DNA from: Cladocopium goreaui
Taxonomy: Eukaryota; Sar; Dinophyceae; Suessiales; Symbiodiniaceae
Assembly (NCBI GenBank): GCA_947184155.2
Contig: CAMXCT020001779.1
Coordinates: 652,456-716,455, forward strand
Length of the DNA stretch: 64,000 nt
Reading direction: 5' to 3'
Shown here: positions 50,401-63,231 of the stretch, piece after piece
How the letters are laid out: each line of letters begins with the position of its first letter
How positions within the stretch are numbered: the first letter of the stretch is position 1
Position numbers and translations under genes: made by a program
The notes under the pieces: generated by a model
Seen by the model: only the letters and a program-made list of their open reading frames with translations
Told to the model about the DNA's origin: nothing
The model's database searches: none

Positions 50401-51785
50401 TTAGATTTCGTAGCGCAGACTTTTCAACTCATAGGTGACAAGAAGCAGCAACTTGGAGGCACTCTGCAGGCTCTTAGTCTCTTCCTGCATCTTCAACTCC
50501 ATCTCTGTGTGCTGCTTCCGCCGGAGGTCGCACCAGTTCTTCAGGGTCTTGGTCAGCTTGTCAGCATCATCCACCACTGAAGCTGTGTCCTTGCGCTGAA
50601 AGATCTTGAAGAACAACATCTAGCTATATGGAAATGCAACTTGAGTGGTGATGGTGATGCACCTGAAAGTCGACATGGAACCCAGCCACATGGCTTTGCA
50701 GATGGAAATGAGATAGTTCGGGCTTAGTTTTGGATCTTACAGGGATGATCATCCACTCATTTGAGGGAAATCAATGGAAATCATATCAACAGAATTCAGA
50801 TTCCCACAAGAAGTGTTCAGAATCAGCAATCCTGAAAACAGAAAACCGCAGGCGTTTAAAATCCTTCCCAACAAGATGCCCCAAAGCAATCCGGTTGTCC
50901 TCACGCTCCAAACGGAAAAATGCCTGCTGCTTCTGGAACGCGGCGTCGCGTTCCTGCTTCTCCTGCAAGCTCCTCAAGAGGCATATCAACAACCTCGAAA
51001 GTGGAATGCCATTTTTGTTGGTCTATGAACTTCTGTTGCAGCTATTCAGTGGAATTCCTTTGAGAATCTTTAAACATCTTTAAACATTTCAAATTCTTTG
51101 TTCCGTCTAACTTCTGGGGTATCCAATTTACACGTGACATAGCAAGCTGTACCGCTGTTCCTCTCCTCTGCAGGGATTGGAGTTCTTCAGCCTTAGCGCG
51201 CCTTGGTGACCCATCCAGGAGATTGGACCAACCCAGATTTGCAGACAAAATTGCTGGATGGATAGTGTGTGTCTTGTATTGATGAAATACATTACCAATA
51301 TAGGATCCATGTATGGTATAGATGCTAACATTTGGGGTATATTGATGGTAAATGTTACCATATATAGCATACATGGATCCTATGGGTTATGAATATTGTA
51401 GTATGAATATGAAGATATATCACGACAAACTTGTGGACCACCAATTCATTTGGTGTGAATATTGTAACAATGCCTGCGAACTGCTAAATGAACGTGGATT
51501 TAAAAGTGATTTATACATTGAACATCATTGAGCCATATTCATCCAATTTCATCCATATTCCGAGAAGAGAACGGAGGTCTCACCATCAATTGAATCAATG
51601 GGGATCTGATCCATGATCTGCTTAGCTCCGCCCTTTTTTCTCTCCGCGGTCTCACCGTGAGCAACTCGCGGGCCGTGAAAATCTGCCCAGCACGGGGCGC
51701 TCCACTTTGGCTCAGGATCCCCTCGAGGGACAGCGAAAATCTCCGGAGCGAACACACCGGTGGCTACATGGGGTCTAAAGTCGGC
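50401..51785 (-). CDS. Small coiled-coil protein of unknown function
   Basis: Not recognised. Four exons in consistent phase: about 51785-51588, 51191-51144 (AEELQSLQRRGTAVQL), 50962-50864 (33 codons beginning EKQERDAAFQKQQ), 50589-50401 (62 codons plus stop, ending KSLRYEI). Donors are GA, GC, GA; acceptors are AG|G. The first exon reads ATGVFAPEIFAVPRGDPEPK and onward and is not helical. The remaining exons are highly charged and helical, with KMQEETKSLQSASKLLL near the C-terminus, so a coiled coil is predicted. The start codon is not located: the open frame extends past 51785 toward the pdxS stop at 51967, with no convincing ATG. The gap to pdxS is under 200 nt. An alternative, that these exons are a 3' continuation of pdxS, is less likely because pdxS ends in a clean stop. 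Confidence 0.6.
51296..51387. mobile_element. MITE-like hairpin element, family A, copy 2 (inverted)
   Basis: Reverse-complement match over the whole length to 441-535, including the GGTAACATTTACCATCAATA core. The right arm CATACATGGATCCTATGGGT is intact and the left arm begins at ATAGGATCCATGTATG. It sits in the first intron of the small coiled-coil gene. Confidence 0.8.
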
Positions 51786-51966
51786 TGCAACAATATAATT
51801 ATGATTATAGATTTATAAATGAGAAGTGTTCGACACATTTTAGGATCGGAAAGCCTAGACCCAATGTACTGGAGATTGCATCGCAAATGCGACGTGTTTT
51901 AGATGGTTTTATCTTAGTTAGTGGTGTTTTTCCTTATTTCTTCAAAGCTCCAGGTCATCTGGGACC

Positions 51967-54900
51967 TCAGAAGGCAGTTCCTGCCAGGCCCTTGGTATCG
52001 CCGGACTCCATTCGCGGCTTCTTGGCCGCCGGCATGTTGCCTCCCTCGCGATCCGCGAAGCGGGTAACGAGGCCATCGCAGTTGATGCCTGTCATGGCTT
52101 CACCCAAATCCTCCGAGACTTCCGCGATGACTTGAGGATCGTTGAAGTGAGTGACCTGGCTGGATGCGAGACACCGTCCAATCCAAGGGGCTTGGAACAT
52201 GTCAAGATCAGCGGAAAGGCCCGATGGAAACAGAGACAATTTTGAGGAATGGTGGGTTTTGCACGACCAAAAATGAGAACAGACCACCACCAAAAGCAAA
52301 TAAGTTGTGAACATTTCTTGAGACTCGGAAACACATCAATCAAAAAACAGGCCAAGTCATGCCAGGCATCAGAATCTCTCTCTATACAATCGGGTTCATG
52401 ATTGAGGGGCCTGCGAACTAATTAGATAGTCAAGTCCATACTCAAACTTAGTTGCTCTTAACATCATGCCAGAACAAGTCAAACATAAACATGTTGGTCA
52501 TCTTTGGCATGGGTCAAGACCATTCACCCCCAAACAACTCGGATATATATATATGTGTGTGTGTATTAGTATATATTATATAAAGACCCTCAAACACTAT
52601 CAGGCATACAGTTTCAACAAACTAGTTCAACCCATTGGCCGGCTGCAGAACATGGTCGTTAAACATGACCATCAGGACACACCGGGAAACCATACAGTAC
52701 CATGATATACAACGAGTGTTTAGAGAATCTAAAGAACATCCATCAGAATCCCCGAGAACCACCGGAAAACTCATGAAAACTCATCCTATCGCAATCTCAA
52801 AGTCAAATTGGAGTCAAACGGGGATGGGAACAACGCAACGCACTCTGTAGTGAACAAATCAAAATAGTTGGTAAGTGTTGGTACTGAAACGGATGTTCAT
52901 CCCCCCAAATTCCTTTTTATAGGTCTTGATCCATAGCCACATCCCTATTTTAGGATTGCTAAATCATGTACAACCTCACGTTTTTATCATTCTTTCTGGC
53001 TAACCCACCATTTTCGCAGGCCAAACCACATTTTTTTCCTGCATAACCCCAAAGTCTTGACTGCCTAACTCCCCATCTTTGACCATCGCGAACTTCTCCA
53101 AGTCGTCCGCAACATCCGAGGCACGGCTTTCACAATGGCGCGCGCACGCTTTGCCGGGTCCGCGGACTTGAAGATGCCGCTGCCCACGAAGACGCCATCC
53201 ACCCCCAGCTGCATGCAGAGCGCCGCGTCCGCAGGAGTGGCCACACCGCCCGCGGCGAAGTTCACCACCGGCAACTTGCCTGAGGCTACACCCGGGGTGG
53301 AACAGGGAAAAAAAGGGCACATCTAAATGGGATAATATGATTAAAAAGAAAAAAGTGGCGATTTCTAATGATTTATAGTTGATCATAGTTGATTTCACAA
53401 AGTTAAAGTTGGTTTCAGTTGGTGCCACAGGTCAACCAACTTTAACACATACACACACACAAGCCGGGTTGACCAAGAGAAATGGTGATTTAATCTTAAC
53501 CAACAATTAGATGTTTACTCAGCTAAATGGGTAAACATTTAGCAACCTTGACTTATGGAATGTTATGGATATCATATAATTTATCATATAGTTCTGGATA
53601 CTTCTGGCTAGTTATATTAGTTATGGTAGATATATCGAACTTATTAATGAAGTGACACTAAGCCCGGGGGGTCCCCATTTTGAGACCATGACATCCCGTT
53701 GATCAACGGTCCAAGACGAACATCGCTAGAAAATCTAGAAACCTTGAGACAACAAAAAAAGATCTGTTGGGGGTTCCTCAAATACAGTAGTCTAAAATAG
53801 GGGTACCCCCAAATCATCCAAAGTTAAACATAGTTAAACCATCTAGTATTGAAACCTATGGTGACTTGGGGATCCCCCTTGGAAACCACCAAGATTAGGG
53901 ATTCCTATCGATTTTGTCCACCAATTTCTGGCAGCGAACTTCGGTGGCCCAAGTGGCCCGTCTTCTTCACCTGTTGCAGGAGATCGATGGGCGCCCCGAT
54001 GTCCTTTGCCTGGGCCCACTGGAGCAACAGCTGATGATTTACCTATAGACTATACTATCGACCTATACAGTAGATATTGAAAAGATCGACAGTGAGAACC
54101 TGCCAGAAATTTGAATTGCCGTGTTTGTCTAGATTGAACGGGTGAGGAAGGTCAGTTCGCAGATTCCGAGCTGGCCAAAGTTAAATAACCACTCAGACTC
54201 AGCCAAAGAATAAAGCATGGAACTATGCCCTTTATCAAGGTCTACCCAGATCGTTTGGTTCCGTGCCACCTCAGGTTCGTTATCAAGCCTTTTTGTTGGG
54301 GGCTCCATTTTTGCGAGTGCATCCCGGTTAATATGCAATAGTTGATAACCATTTTACAGCCCAGTTGTGGATGGAACATCCTCGCTTCCTATGGGTATAT
54401 CAACATGGCTTGGGATGCACCAACTTCCATCCTGCAGCCCCGCTGCAAAGGTGAAGAGCTCATCATCGTCCATCATCTGCACCATGCGAATCTCTTTGTG
54501 CAAGGTGCGAATATGGCGAACCGCCTCCACCACATCACCGGTACCTGGCGGGTGAAGCGAGTTCTTCCAGTCATTGAATTTGCTTCCATTGGCATTTCTA
54601 GACAATATCTAGTCGCATTACCGTTATATGGATTTATATGGATTTATATGGAGTTATATGGGTTTAATTACAGTATTTAAATGCGTTCTGCTAAAATGGA
54701 CATGGCCGCTTCAGTGGAGACCCTCCACCTCTTATGATCGAAATCGCCACGAAAAAAACTTAGATGGGACCTGGGATTGGTTTTGCCTGCGTAGTACCTG
54801 GCGCAAAAAAAAACTGGCTAAATCGGTTATCAATGGGTTGGATCTGTTAGTGGCTTAAAACTGGCTAAATCATGCATTATTAATGGACTAGTGGCTTCTA

Positions 54901-57900
54901 ACTGGCTAAATCATGGATTTTTCATGGATTAGTGGCTTCTAACTGGCTAGATCATGGATTTTTCATGGTTTAGTTTAGTGGCTTATAACTGGCTAAATCA
55001 TGGATTTTTCATGGATTAGTGGCTTCTAACTGGCTAAATCATGGATTTTTCATGGATTAGTGGCTTCTAAGTGGCTTAGTGGCTCATAACTGACTAAATC
55101 ATGGATTAATTGCTGGATTAACTGTCTAAATCATGGATTATAAAAAAAATTACTCATGGATTTTACAAAAGTATACCCCGAATTATACCCCACTTACTAA
55201 CCACCCCTCAGTAATCCTATGGCCCCTTCCCCAGCGCCTGCTTCTCCCTTCGTGCGGATCATGCTGGCGCCCTCAGCGATGCGCCGCAGCGCTTCGCCCA
55301 GGTTGCGGCAGCCGCACACGAAGGGCACCTGGTCGCCACGGCGCCACGGGCTTGGGGATGTAGCAAAATATGGGGAACATATGGGGGAAACCTTGGAGAA
55401 ACCTTGGAAAATATAGGAACGTCTAGGAAAAGATATGGGAACATATGAAAAAATCCTCTATAACATCCTGCAAACACTTTTCGGCATCTTTTTGGGGGTT
55501 GCTTTTTCATGATACAGTTACAAAAGCCAACCCAACAACAATAACACATGTGATCTAAAGTATAAATATGGACAAATATGAAAATCGCGTGCGTGTTGCA
55601 GGGATGTTGGAATAATTACTGGATCGATCAAAAGGCAGTATGACCTAGCTCGGGGCCACTATTGAACTTTATATTCTTGAAACATCCAAATTCCACTCTC
55701 AAACCAACATGGCCCCCCAAATGTTAACAAGTGTCAACGGCCGTAACCCATGAAGGACATCGGCGGACCAACCCGCCCCGGCCTTAAAGTTGTTCTTGTT
55801 CACATGGTTGCCTCAAATGAGCCAAGCGGTGGACATTGCGCAAGCTATCTACTCCATACTGGTAGGCTGGGACCCTTTGGAACTTGAGGTCGTCTGTGAA
55901 TTAGCCCTGCTCACCATACTCAGTCGATCATCTTGGGTCATTCACCTCAAAGCGTCATGATAGAACGATAGAGAAACACATCAACAATGCATAAGACATC
56001 ACAAAACATGGTTTTCCCATGGGTTTTCCATGAGTTTTCCATGGTTTTTCCATGGCTTATGCCATGCTTTCCCCTGGTCTTTCCAAAGAAACTCCCAATT
56101 CCGGTGCCGGAAATCCGGGCGCATCCGGGCGCCTTCATCTGCGACAGTGAGCACTTCACTCTCATCGATGCAGTCCACACCGATGGCCTCCCTCAGTGAC
56201 GATTTCTGGAATCATGAGAGTGAATCAATGAATCAACCAGCTGGAAAATGAATCAATGAACAGATGAGTGAATGAATGAATGAAGGAAGGAAGGAAGGAA
56301 TTAATCAATGAATGAATGACTGAATGAATGAATGAATGAATCAAACAATCAATGAATCAATAAATCAATAAATCAACAAATGAATCCAATCCATCAATGG
56401 CTACGGTGTGATTTCATCATCAATCAATGAACAAAATTAATTAATCGCCAAGGAAGAGCTTTCGAATTGTCAAAACATGATCGTTGATTCAATCATTACG
56501 TGAGTGCCACTAATGATCGATGGCCTGTTTGGATTTATGGAGAGAACCACTAATAGAGCGCTTCAATGACACAGCGATGAATATATAATGCCAACTTATT
56601 AACAAAGAAGTTGAACCAACCAATCTGGACCAATCAACTCCCATCCAACTTTTGTAAATGAATATGTAGCCCACTTCAAATCATCACAAGCCAGTTAATA
56701 AAACAAACTTGTCAATGATGCCATGGTCCCTGGAGGTTGGAAGCTCACCTGCCAAACAATGTTTTCATGCAGTAAACCATATAAACCCCAACCATCCCGA
56801 TCACCAAGCATGTGGGGGTCACTTTATATAAATCATGCCAAATATGTTTTTTTTCTCTCACTGTATCACCAATAATACACCTCAATTGGAGATAGTTCAT
56901 TCTTGGGCCCACATTAATAACATTTAATAAGAGGTTCTCCGTCACTTCCGTGCATAGTCTCGATGGTTTCCATCCGAGGTGCAGAATTTGGGACTCGGCA
57001 AAGTGTCCGATGCGGCACTTCGCCTTGAAAAAGGGGGGCCAAAAAGGGTCATGCTCTACTGGTCTACCCTCCAATAAACTAACATGGACCCTGCCGGCAT
57101 CTGCCGATTAGGGGTTGGAAGAAGAGTTTCCACTAAAAGTTTGTGATTTTGAGGGTCGATGTTAATTTACCAGAGGACCAAAGGGTAAGTGTTTGGCAGT
57201 GGTTACAATGATTGATAGCCCAAGATTCCGGCTGTTGTTGATGAGTATCTAACCAGAAGAATTGGATGCGAAAACCTAAGGCTTTCGATGGGAATACAAT
57301 ATGCATCAATGTGTCATAACTATACACAGCCCACAAGTGGGGGCAGCACAGCGTTGGTTGGCTGTCCCGTAGCGCACCTACTTGTCCAAAGATTTCTGCA
57401 ATTAAGGCTTTATCCATTCATAATTTTAGTGTATCAATACCCATATGCTCCATGGTGTTGGCATATTTCCCTACAAAACTGGGTGATTTTTAGGGCAAGG
57501 GCACATGTTGGGATTCATATTCCATGGAGCATATGGGAATCATGGACTTGTCACAATGTCATGTTCCCATGATTTTACCGGTGAGTACCCCCAGTCCCTG
57601 GATTTCCATGTTCCCAACAGGGCTCCAGCCATTGTTTCCGGAAAATGATATCCTTTTTTTTGGTGGTATTTTTTAAAAACACAGCCAACAAAAAAACAAT
57701 TCACATGTATATATACACATAATACATGTTGATTTTTTTAATATACTAGTACATATATAAACCATTGGCTTTATATACACATACCTAGCAGCTAATATAA
57801 AACCAATTTGGATTCTCATCCTGAGATCTCCGAATCTCCGATCGCCCCGAGAAAGCCCCGGAGGGCGATGCGGATTCTTTTTGGCCAGTTGCCATCACCG

Positions 57901-60900
57901 GGATGGACACGGAGTTCACAATCTCCTGCCGGAGACTCATTGGACTGGTTGAAGGAAAGATCATCATCATCATCATCATCGTCATCATCATCATCATCAC
58001 CATCACCATCACCATCATCATCATCACCACCATCATCATCATCATCACCATCATCATCATCATATATATATATAATATATATATATGGTTAATATACTGT
58101 TAATATATGGTTAAAATTAATGGTTATTATTAACGGTTAATGATGTTTAATATATATATACACTAGTTGGTGGTTTTAACCATCGTGAAAAATATGAAAG
58201 TCAATGGGAAGGATGACATCTCAGATTAATGATGGAAAAAAATCATGTTTGGAACCACCAACCAGTGTATATACATATATATATATGGGTGTGAAAATCT
58301 ACAGGAAACTCCATGGATTTTCCCATGTTGATCCAGGTTTCAGGTAAACATGTTCCCTTAGAAAATCCCAGTGACAACCCATTCGCATGAAGGAGATCAT
58401 CACGGTGCTTTCCCACTTTACTCAAGCTTCATCCGCGCGTGGTCCAACAGTGGAACTAGTCATCCCAATACTCAAACCTACAAGCAGCAACATAACTGGT
58501 TGGTGGTTGAAAAACCCCTCTGAAAGATATTAGTCAGTTGGGATTATTACTTCCAACATAATGACATATGGAAAAATATAAAAATGTTCCAAACCACCAA
58601 CCAGATATTAATATGGAACCCAGCAATTCAACAGTTGGCCATTTTCAGTGAGAAAGCTCTAAAAGTTGACTCGCCCTCCTGTGGGTGACTCGGGAGGTCG
58701 AAGACCAGCCCTAGATCGGGCTTTAAACATTCCTCAAAAATCAGAAGCAACATCTTTTCTGAAAACCTGGGGGTTTTTGGAACCATTTGACTTTGAGAAA
58801 GTTAGGGGTTTTTAGAAAATCGATTTTTCAAGAACCACTTGGCTTCACTTGGGGATGGTTGATCCCATCCGGTAATCAAACATGGCTGTGGAAAATGGTT
58901 TTAAATGGTTTTAATGGGAAAATCAGCATCTATAAATGGTGGATGTCCCATTGCCATGTACCGCCATTGCCATGTTTGATGGGTGGGTATATAAAGCGAT
59001 CCAAAATGGATGGCGCTAGTTCTTTGCACCAACGAATAGCTTACGAACTTGCCCACCACCGTATAGGAATTGTCCATGTATATGAAGAGGCTTGGTAAAC
59101 AAAAATGTTATATATCTAGAATCACCCATTCTCCCGATGGCTATCATCACAATAGTCATGTTCTAGCAGGATGTTTCAATAGTATGCCATACTATGTCCG
59201 GCTAGTTTCAAAAAAAAACAACTAATCGCTTCCCCCTATCATATGACACACTTCTCACTATCATATGACACACACCCCAGAAGCCACGGTTCGGTCGTGT
59301 AGATGCCACATAGTTGGGACCACATAATGGGTTGTTTTGTATGCATATGTATGAATGGGGGAATACATTAACTACGCATAATTACAATGATGTTAGATGT
59401 CCATCTCCAAGCGGTTTTCCCAAAGGTGTTGGAACATAATATTAGATAATATTAGGATGATTAATAAGTTCCAACTTAAGTCCCATGAAGTACCACCATA
59501 TACCACCATTAGATCACCATTAAATCCCAATAAACACCATTGAATCTGAATGTCCGAGGCTCACCTATCCTATAGAAAATCCCACAAAAAATATATAGGG
59601 ATCCTCCAGAATCCGTCCTTGATCATCTTGGGATCTGACATGCGCGCCACTCCCTTGCTCTGCCGGATGTCTGCTGGGATCCGCTCCAGCGCCATCACTG
59701 CGCAGGCCCCGGCCTCCTCAGCGATTTTCGCCTGCTCCTTGTTCATCACATCCATAATGACCCCACCTAGGCATCTCAAAGATGGGGACAAAGGGGAACT
59801 ACATGGTAAGCGGCTCACAGAACGCCGCCTGTTTTTCTAACCGTGGCGAATTCATTTTGTCTGTGTTGTTTCAATGTGTTGTGCTTTGGTCCCTTTTTTT
59901 GACTCTCTGAAATCCTGCGACAAACTACTTTGGTTTTTCAATTTCTTCTTGTAAGACTGTACTTCTCTTGTTTCACATGCGTTGCAGGACTTGGGTCAAA
60001 ATTCTATAGACATCATCTGCATCTGAGCAAGGTGTCCACATTCTGTACAACCATTGTTTGACCAATGTATCGATCTCGGGGTGCAGCTTGGATCCCACAT
60101 TCCCTTTCATTGTGCGACGGAAAGCGGATCCAAAATTCCCCTTCATTAGAAGTTACTTGAAGAAGTGCAGCGAGTAGCATCAAGAAACGTGTTTGAAGTT
60201 ACTTGAAGAAGTGCAGAGCGAAGCATCAAGAGGCGTGTTATAAGTTACTTGAAGAAGTGCAGAGCGTAGCAAATGCGTAGCATCAAGAGACGTGCTAGAA
60301 TCTAGAATAGCGTAGCATCAAGAAACGTGTTTGAAGTCACTTGAAGAAGTGCAGAGCGTAGCATCAAGAGGCGTGTTATAAGTTACTTGAAGAAGTGCAG
60401 AGCGTGGCGTAGCATCAAGAGACGTGCTAGAATAGCGTAGCATCAAGAGACGTGTTATAAGTTACTTTAAGAAGTGCAGAGCGTAGTATCAAGAGACTTG
60501 TTATAAGTTACTTGAAGAAGTGCAGAGCGTAGCATCAAGAGACGTGCTAGGATAGCGTAGCATCAAGAGACGTGTTATAAACTACTTGAAGAAGTGCAGA
60601 GCGTAGCATCAAGAGGCGTGTTAGACGCAGTGTGAACATGACGTTATCACCCACCCCACCCCACCGAGACAGAAAACGCACGAAAGCTGGCGGCGTTCTA
60701 CAAGCCGCCAGCCAACTATATGGCTGGTAAATCATGATTCTTAGACATGTATCTTTGCTATCTTTGCTGATAGTTTGAAGAAGGAGGGAAGTCTTGGTTT
60801 TGAGACGCCTTCCGGCATAGATCAAGAAGTTTCCTCGATGTTTTCTTCCCGGACTTGAATCCTTTTAAAATGCCAAGGACAAATTAGGCAATAGTGCGCC

Positions 60901-61335
60901 ATGTTTTTTACGCATCTTTCTGCCAAGTGGGTGTAGCTAAACAGCTGGGGAGAGACGTCCTGAGATGACCTACAGATTTGATCCATTGTTGGCAAACAGT
61001 GTCGATATTATCCCACCGCGCGAGTGCAAACACTGGGTTGGGTTATATAGGGTCAACTTGCAGGAAACCTGGCTACGCATCTCCACCGCAATGTTGAGAG
61101 CCCTCTGAGTTGAAAGACAACTGCGTCTCCAACATTGGGCAAAGTTTCAACATGATCCCCTTCCATCCTCAGAAACTGGACCTGTGGCGCCACACGGAAT
61201 CTACAAGACTTGGCTTAAGCTTCAAACTTCCAGCTGGAAACAACGCTGATGTGCTGAGCGACCCTTGAGCATGGCGGGCAAACCCTTCTTCACTCGCTTG
61301 GTGCCCTCTGCCACGGTACGAGGTGCTGCGGCCAT
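51967..61335 (-). CDS. pdxS: Pyridoxal 5'-phosphate synthase lyase subunit (PdxS/SNZ/PDX1), complete, 11 exons
   Basis: Exons in order: 61335-61263, 59766-59618, 57925-57893, 57023-56983, 56191-56133, 55811-55783, 55328-55238, 54544-54447, 54009-53958, 53279-53125, 52155-51967. They sum to 969 nt, that is 322 codons plus TGA, with no frame break. The start ATG has an in-frame TGA 18 nt upstream. The family condenses ribose 5-phosphate, glyceraldehyde 3-phosphate and ammonia from PdxT into pyridoxal 5'-phosphate. Visible landmarks are the N-terminal [15 protein letters not shown], the GGVIMDV aspartate strand, [13 protein letters not shown] helix ([10 protein letters not shown]), the first catalytic lysine in [15 protein letters not shown], the second lysine in RTKGEAGTG, the phosphate loop [14 protein letters not shown], and GSGIFKS. 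Donors are GT, GA, then seven GC, then GT. Every acceptor is AG followed by G. Exons 4 (41 nt) and 6 (29 nt) are very small. The C-terminus is about 25 residues longer than usual and lysine/glycine-rich. No PdxT partner was seen in the window. Identity is certain; individual splice sites are inferred from frame and family alignment. Confidence 0.96.
54848..55135. repeat. 41-bp tandem array in pdxS intron 8-7 region
   Basis: About seven copies of ACTGGCTAAATCATGGATTT followed by TTCATGGATTAGTGGCTTCTA, some truncated. It lies between pdxS exons 7 (55238) and 8 (54544). Confidence 0.88.
56240..56400. repeat. GAATGAATGAAT-type tetranucleotide tract
   Basis: AATG, AAGG and AATC repeats immediately upstream (transcription sense) of pdxS exon 5. 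Confidence 0.85.
57958..58063. repeat. (CAT)n/(CAC) trinucleotide tract
   Basis: About 35 trinucleotides of ATC/ACC, followed by an AT tract, ending about 35 nt before pdxS exon 3. On the transcribed strand it reads GATGATGGTGATG. Confidence 0.9.
58159..58268. mobile_element. MITE-like element, family B, copy 2
   Basis: Terminal inverted repeats ACACTAGTTGGTGG and CCACCAACCAGTGT. It shares the GAAAGTCAATGGGAAGGAT interior with copy 1. Located in pdxS intron 2, just upstream of exon 3. Confidence 0.75.
58496..58604. mobile_element. MITE-like element, family B, copy 3 (second subfamily)
   Basis: CTGGTTGGTGGTTGAAAA ... CCAAACCACCAACCAG. The interior ATATTAGTCAGTTGGGATTA is shared with 63486-63593 but not with copies 1 and 2. 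Also in pdxS intron 2, 230 bp from copy 2. Confidence 0.75.
60140..60625. repeat. About 48-bp tandem array in pdxS intron 1
   Basis: About ten copies of AAGTTACTTGAAGAAGTGCA, GAGCGTAGCATCAAGAGACG and TGTTATA, with some shortened copies (GTGCTAGAATAGCGTAGCAT). Non-coding. Confidence 0.88.
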
Positions 61336-61681
61336 GGTTGGGAGCTGGGGTCACTGTTGGCTTGAGCTTTTGGGCCAAAGAGGAGCTTGCCAGGCAGCCA
61401 CTGTTGCCAGCAGTTCTTTGAAGTTCTACCCCCACCATCGTTTTGACGCAATGGAAATGTATGGAAATGTTCCATTGATGATATTTCCAGATGTAAATTG
61501 GGATTTCACATTGCCATGTTTGACTACTGGAAGGTACTTCAATAGAATTCCACTGTACCCTCGCAGCAGACCGTTTTCTCAAAAGCTCTGACTAGCCATC
61601 ATTCAACATTCACTTGTATCCACCAGCACTAAACCTTTGGGTACCAAACTTGGCCATGGAACACGTTTATGTAATATTATT

Positions 61682-63200
61682 TCATGGATCAATTTTGGAA
61701 AACCACCTGGAAGTTCCCGAGTTCCTCGGCACTCCAGAGCTCAGGCACTCCATCGCTTCAAAGACGTTCTTCCGTTTGGCCTCCGAGGCCTTCAACTCGG
61801 TGAGGTCTTTGTTCACACCCTCCTGGCACGAACAACACGTCCTGCAACACGTCCTGAAAATGAGTTGTGAAATGTTATGAACATGTGAAAAGCCAATGCA
61901 GAATTTGTGGTACCTTTTAGGGAATCTTGGGATCCACTTCAAGGGAATCACCACTTTTTGAGAAAGGACACTAAGGCAGCACATAAACCATGGATCTCAC
62001 AATGATGTATTGTTTTTGTTCCCAAAGTCCCAAACGAATTTCAAATGATTCAAAATGTGCGCGCAAATTTTATAAATACATATCTGGATTTGGATTCTTA
62101 TTATAATAATTACGTGTATATATAATTATATATACCAATGTGTGTGTGTGTGGCTGTGTGTATTGCGACCAGTGTATCTCGCTATCTATATCTATCTTAG
62201 CAGCAACTCAAGTATCTTGAGCTCACCAGCCCCGGTCCAGCATAGTGCGTAGCATCTCCTAAGGAGAAGAATCACATTCACAGGAATGTGGAAAAGCCAG
62301 TGCCATAGAACAACATTAGATTATTTGAGAATGGCAAATGTGCAATCACAATTATCATTGAAAATGGTTTGGATCGATAATGACCAAATAAGTAATAGTG
62401 CTCATTTGGGAATGATCTAAATCCAATCCATTCATCAATATATTTAATATTGTCGATGGTTCATTATTGGGTTCGCCACATTATCGTACTTTAGTGGTGG
62501 GAAAAAGAGTGGGGAACGTTCGACTGGTTCGACCGGTCTCAAGTGCCCCAGTATGCACAACTAAAGACCCACAGCTGAAGTACGATGGGCGAAAGCATGC
62601 CATAGCTCTCCCTCTCCCTCTCTCTAGAATATATTTCATAAATTGCGGTTGATATATAGACTATATATTAAATCCAATGAAATCTGAACATCATACAAGA
62701 ATCATACCGTGGATAGTTGCGAAATCCACCACCAAAAGGATGGGGAAGAAACCCTGTAAAAAATTATGGAATAGATAAGCGTTTTCAGCTGCAGGATTTC
62801 GCAATTAATGAGATCAATTGGTCCAGGATGATGCCAAGACTCGGTAACTTGGATCTTCTGCCCAGCAGTGGCTGAGGGATCCTGTAGCAGTTCGAGCAGG
62901 TCCGCACTACCTCGGCCGACGGGTCTTGTTTGGGCTTTTCTGGGATTTCAGCCGAAAATCGGTGAGATTTTTGTGGAATTATTTGGGATGTGATATGGAT
63001 GTTCATGTTTGGCGCGCATAGATTTTAGTATGTTTTAATCCATACCCATGTATGAATATCAACTATATGATGAGGATGATAAACAAGGCTAAACATGCCA
63101 AGGGTGATTAACAAAAAATACTCAAAAATGAAAATGCAGAACGGCTGATGACATGGGATAAGAATGATGTAAGGTGTGATGGTGATGATGGTGATGATGG

Positions 63201-63231
<31 letters not shown>

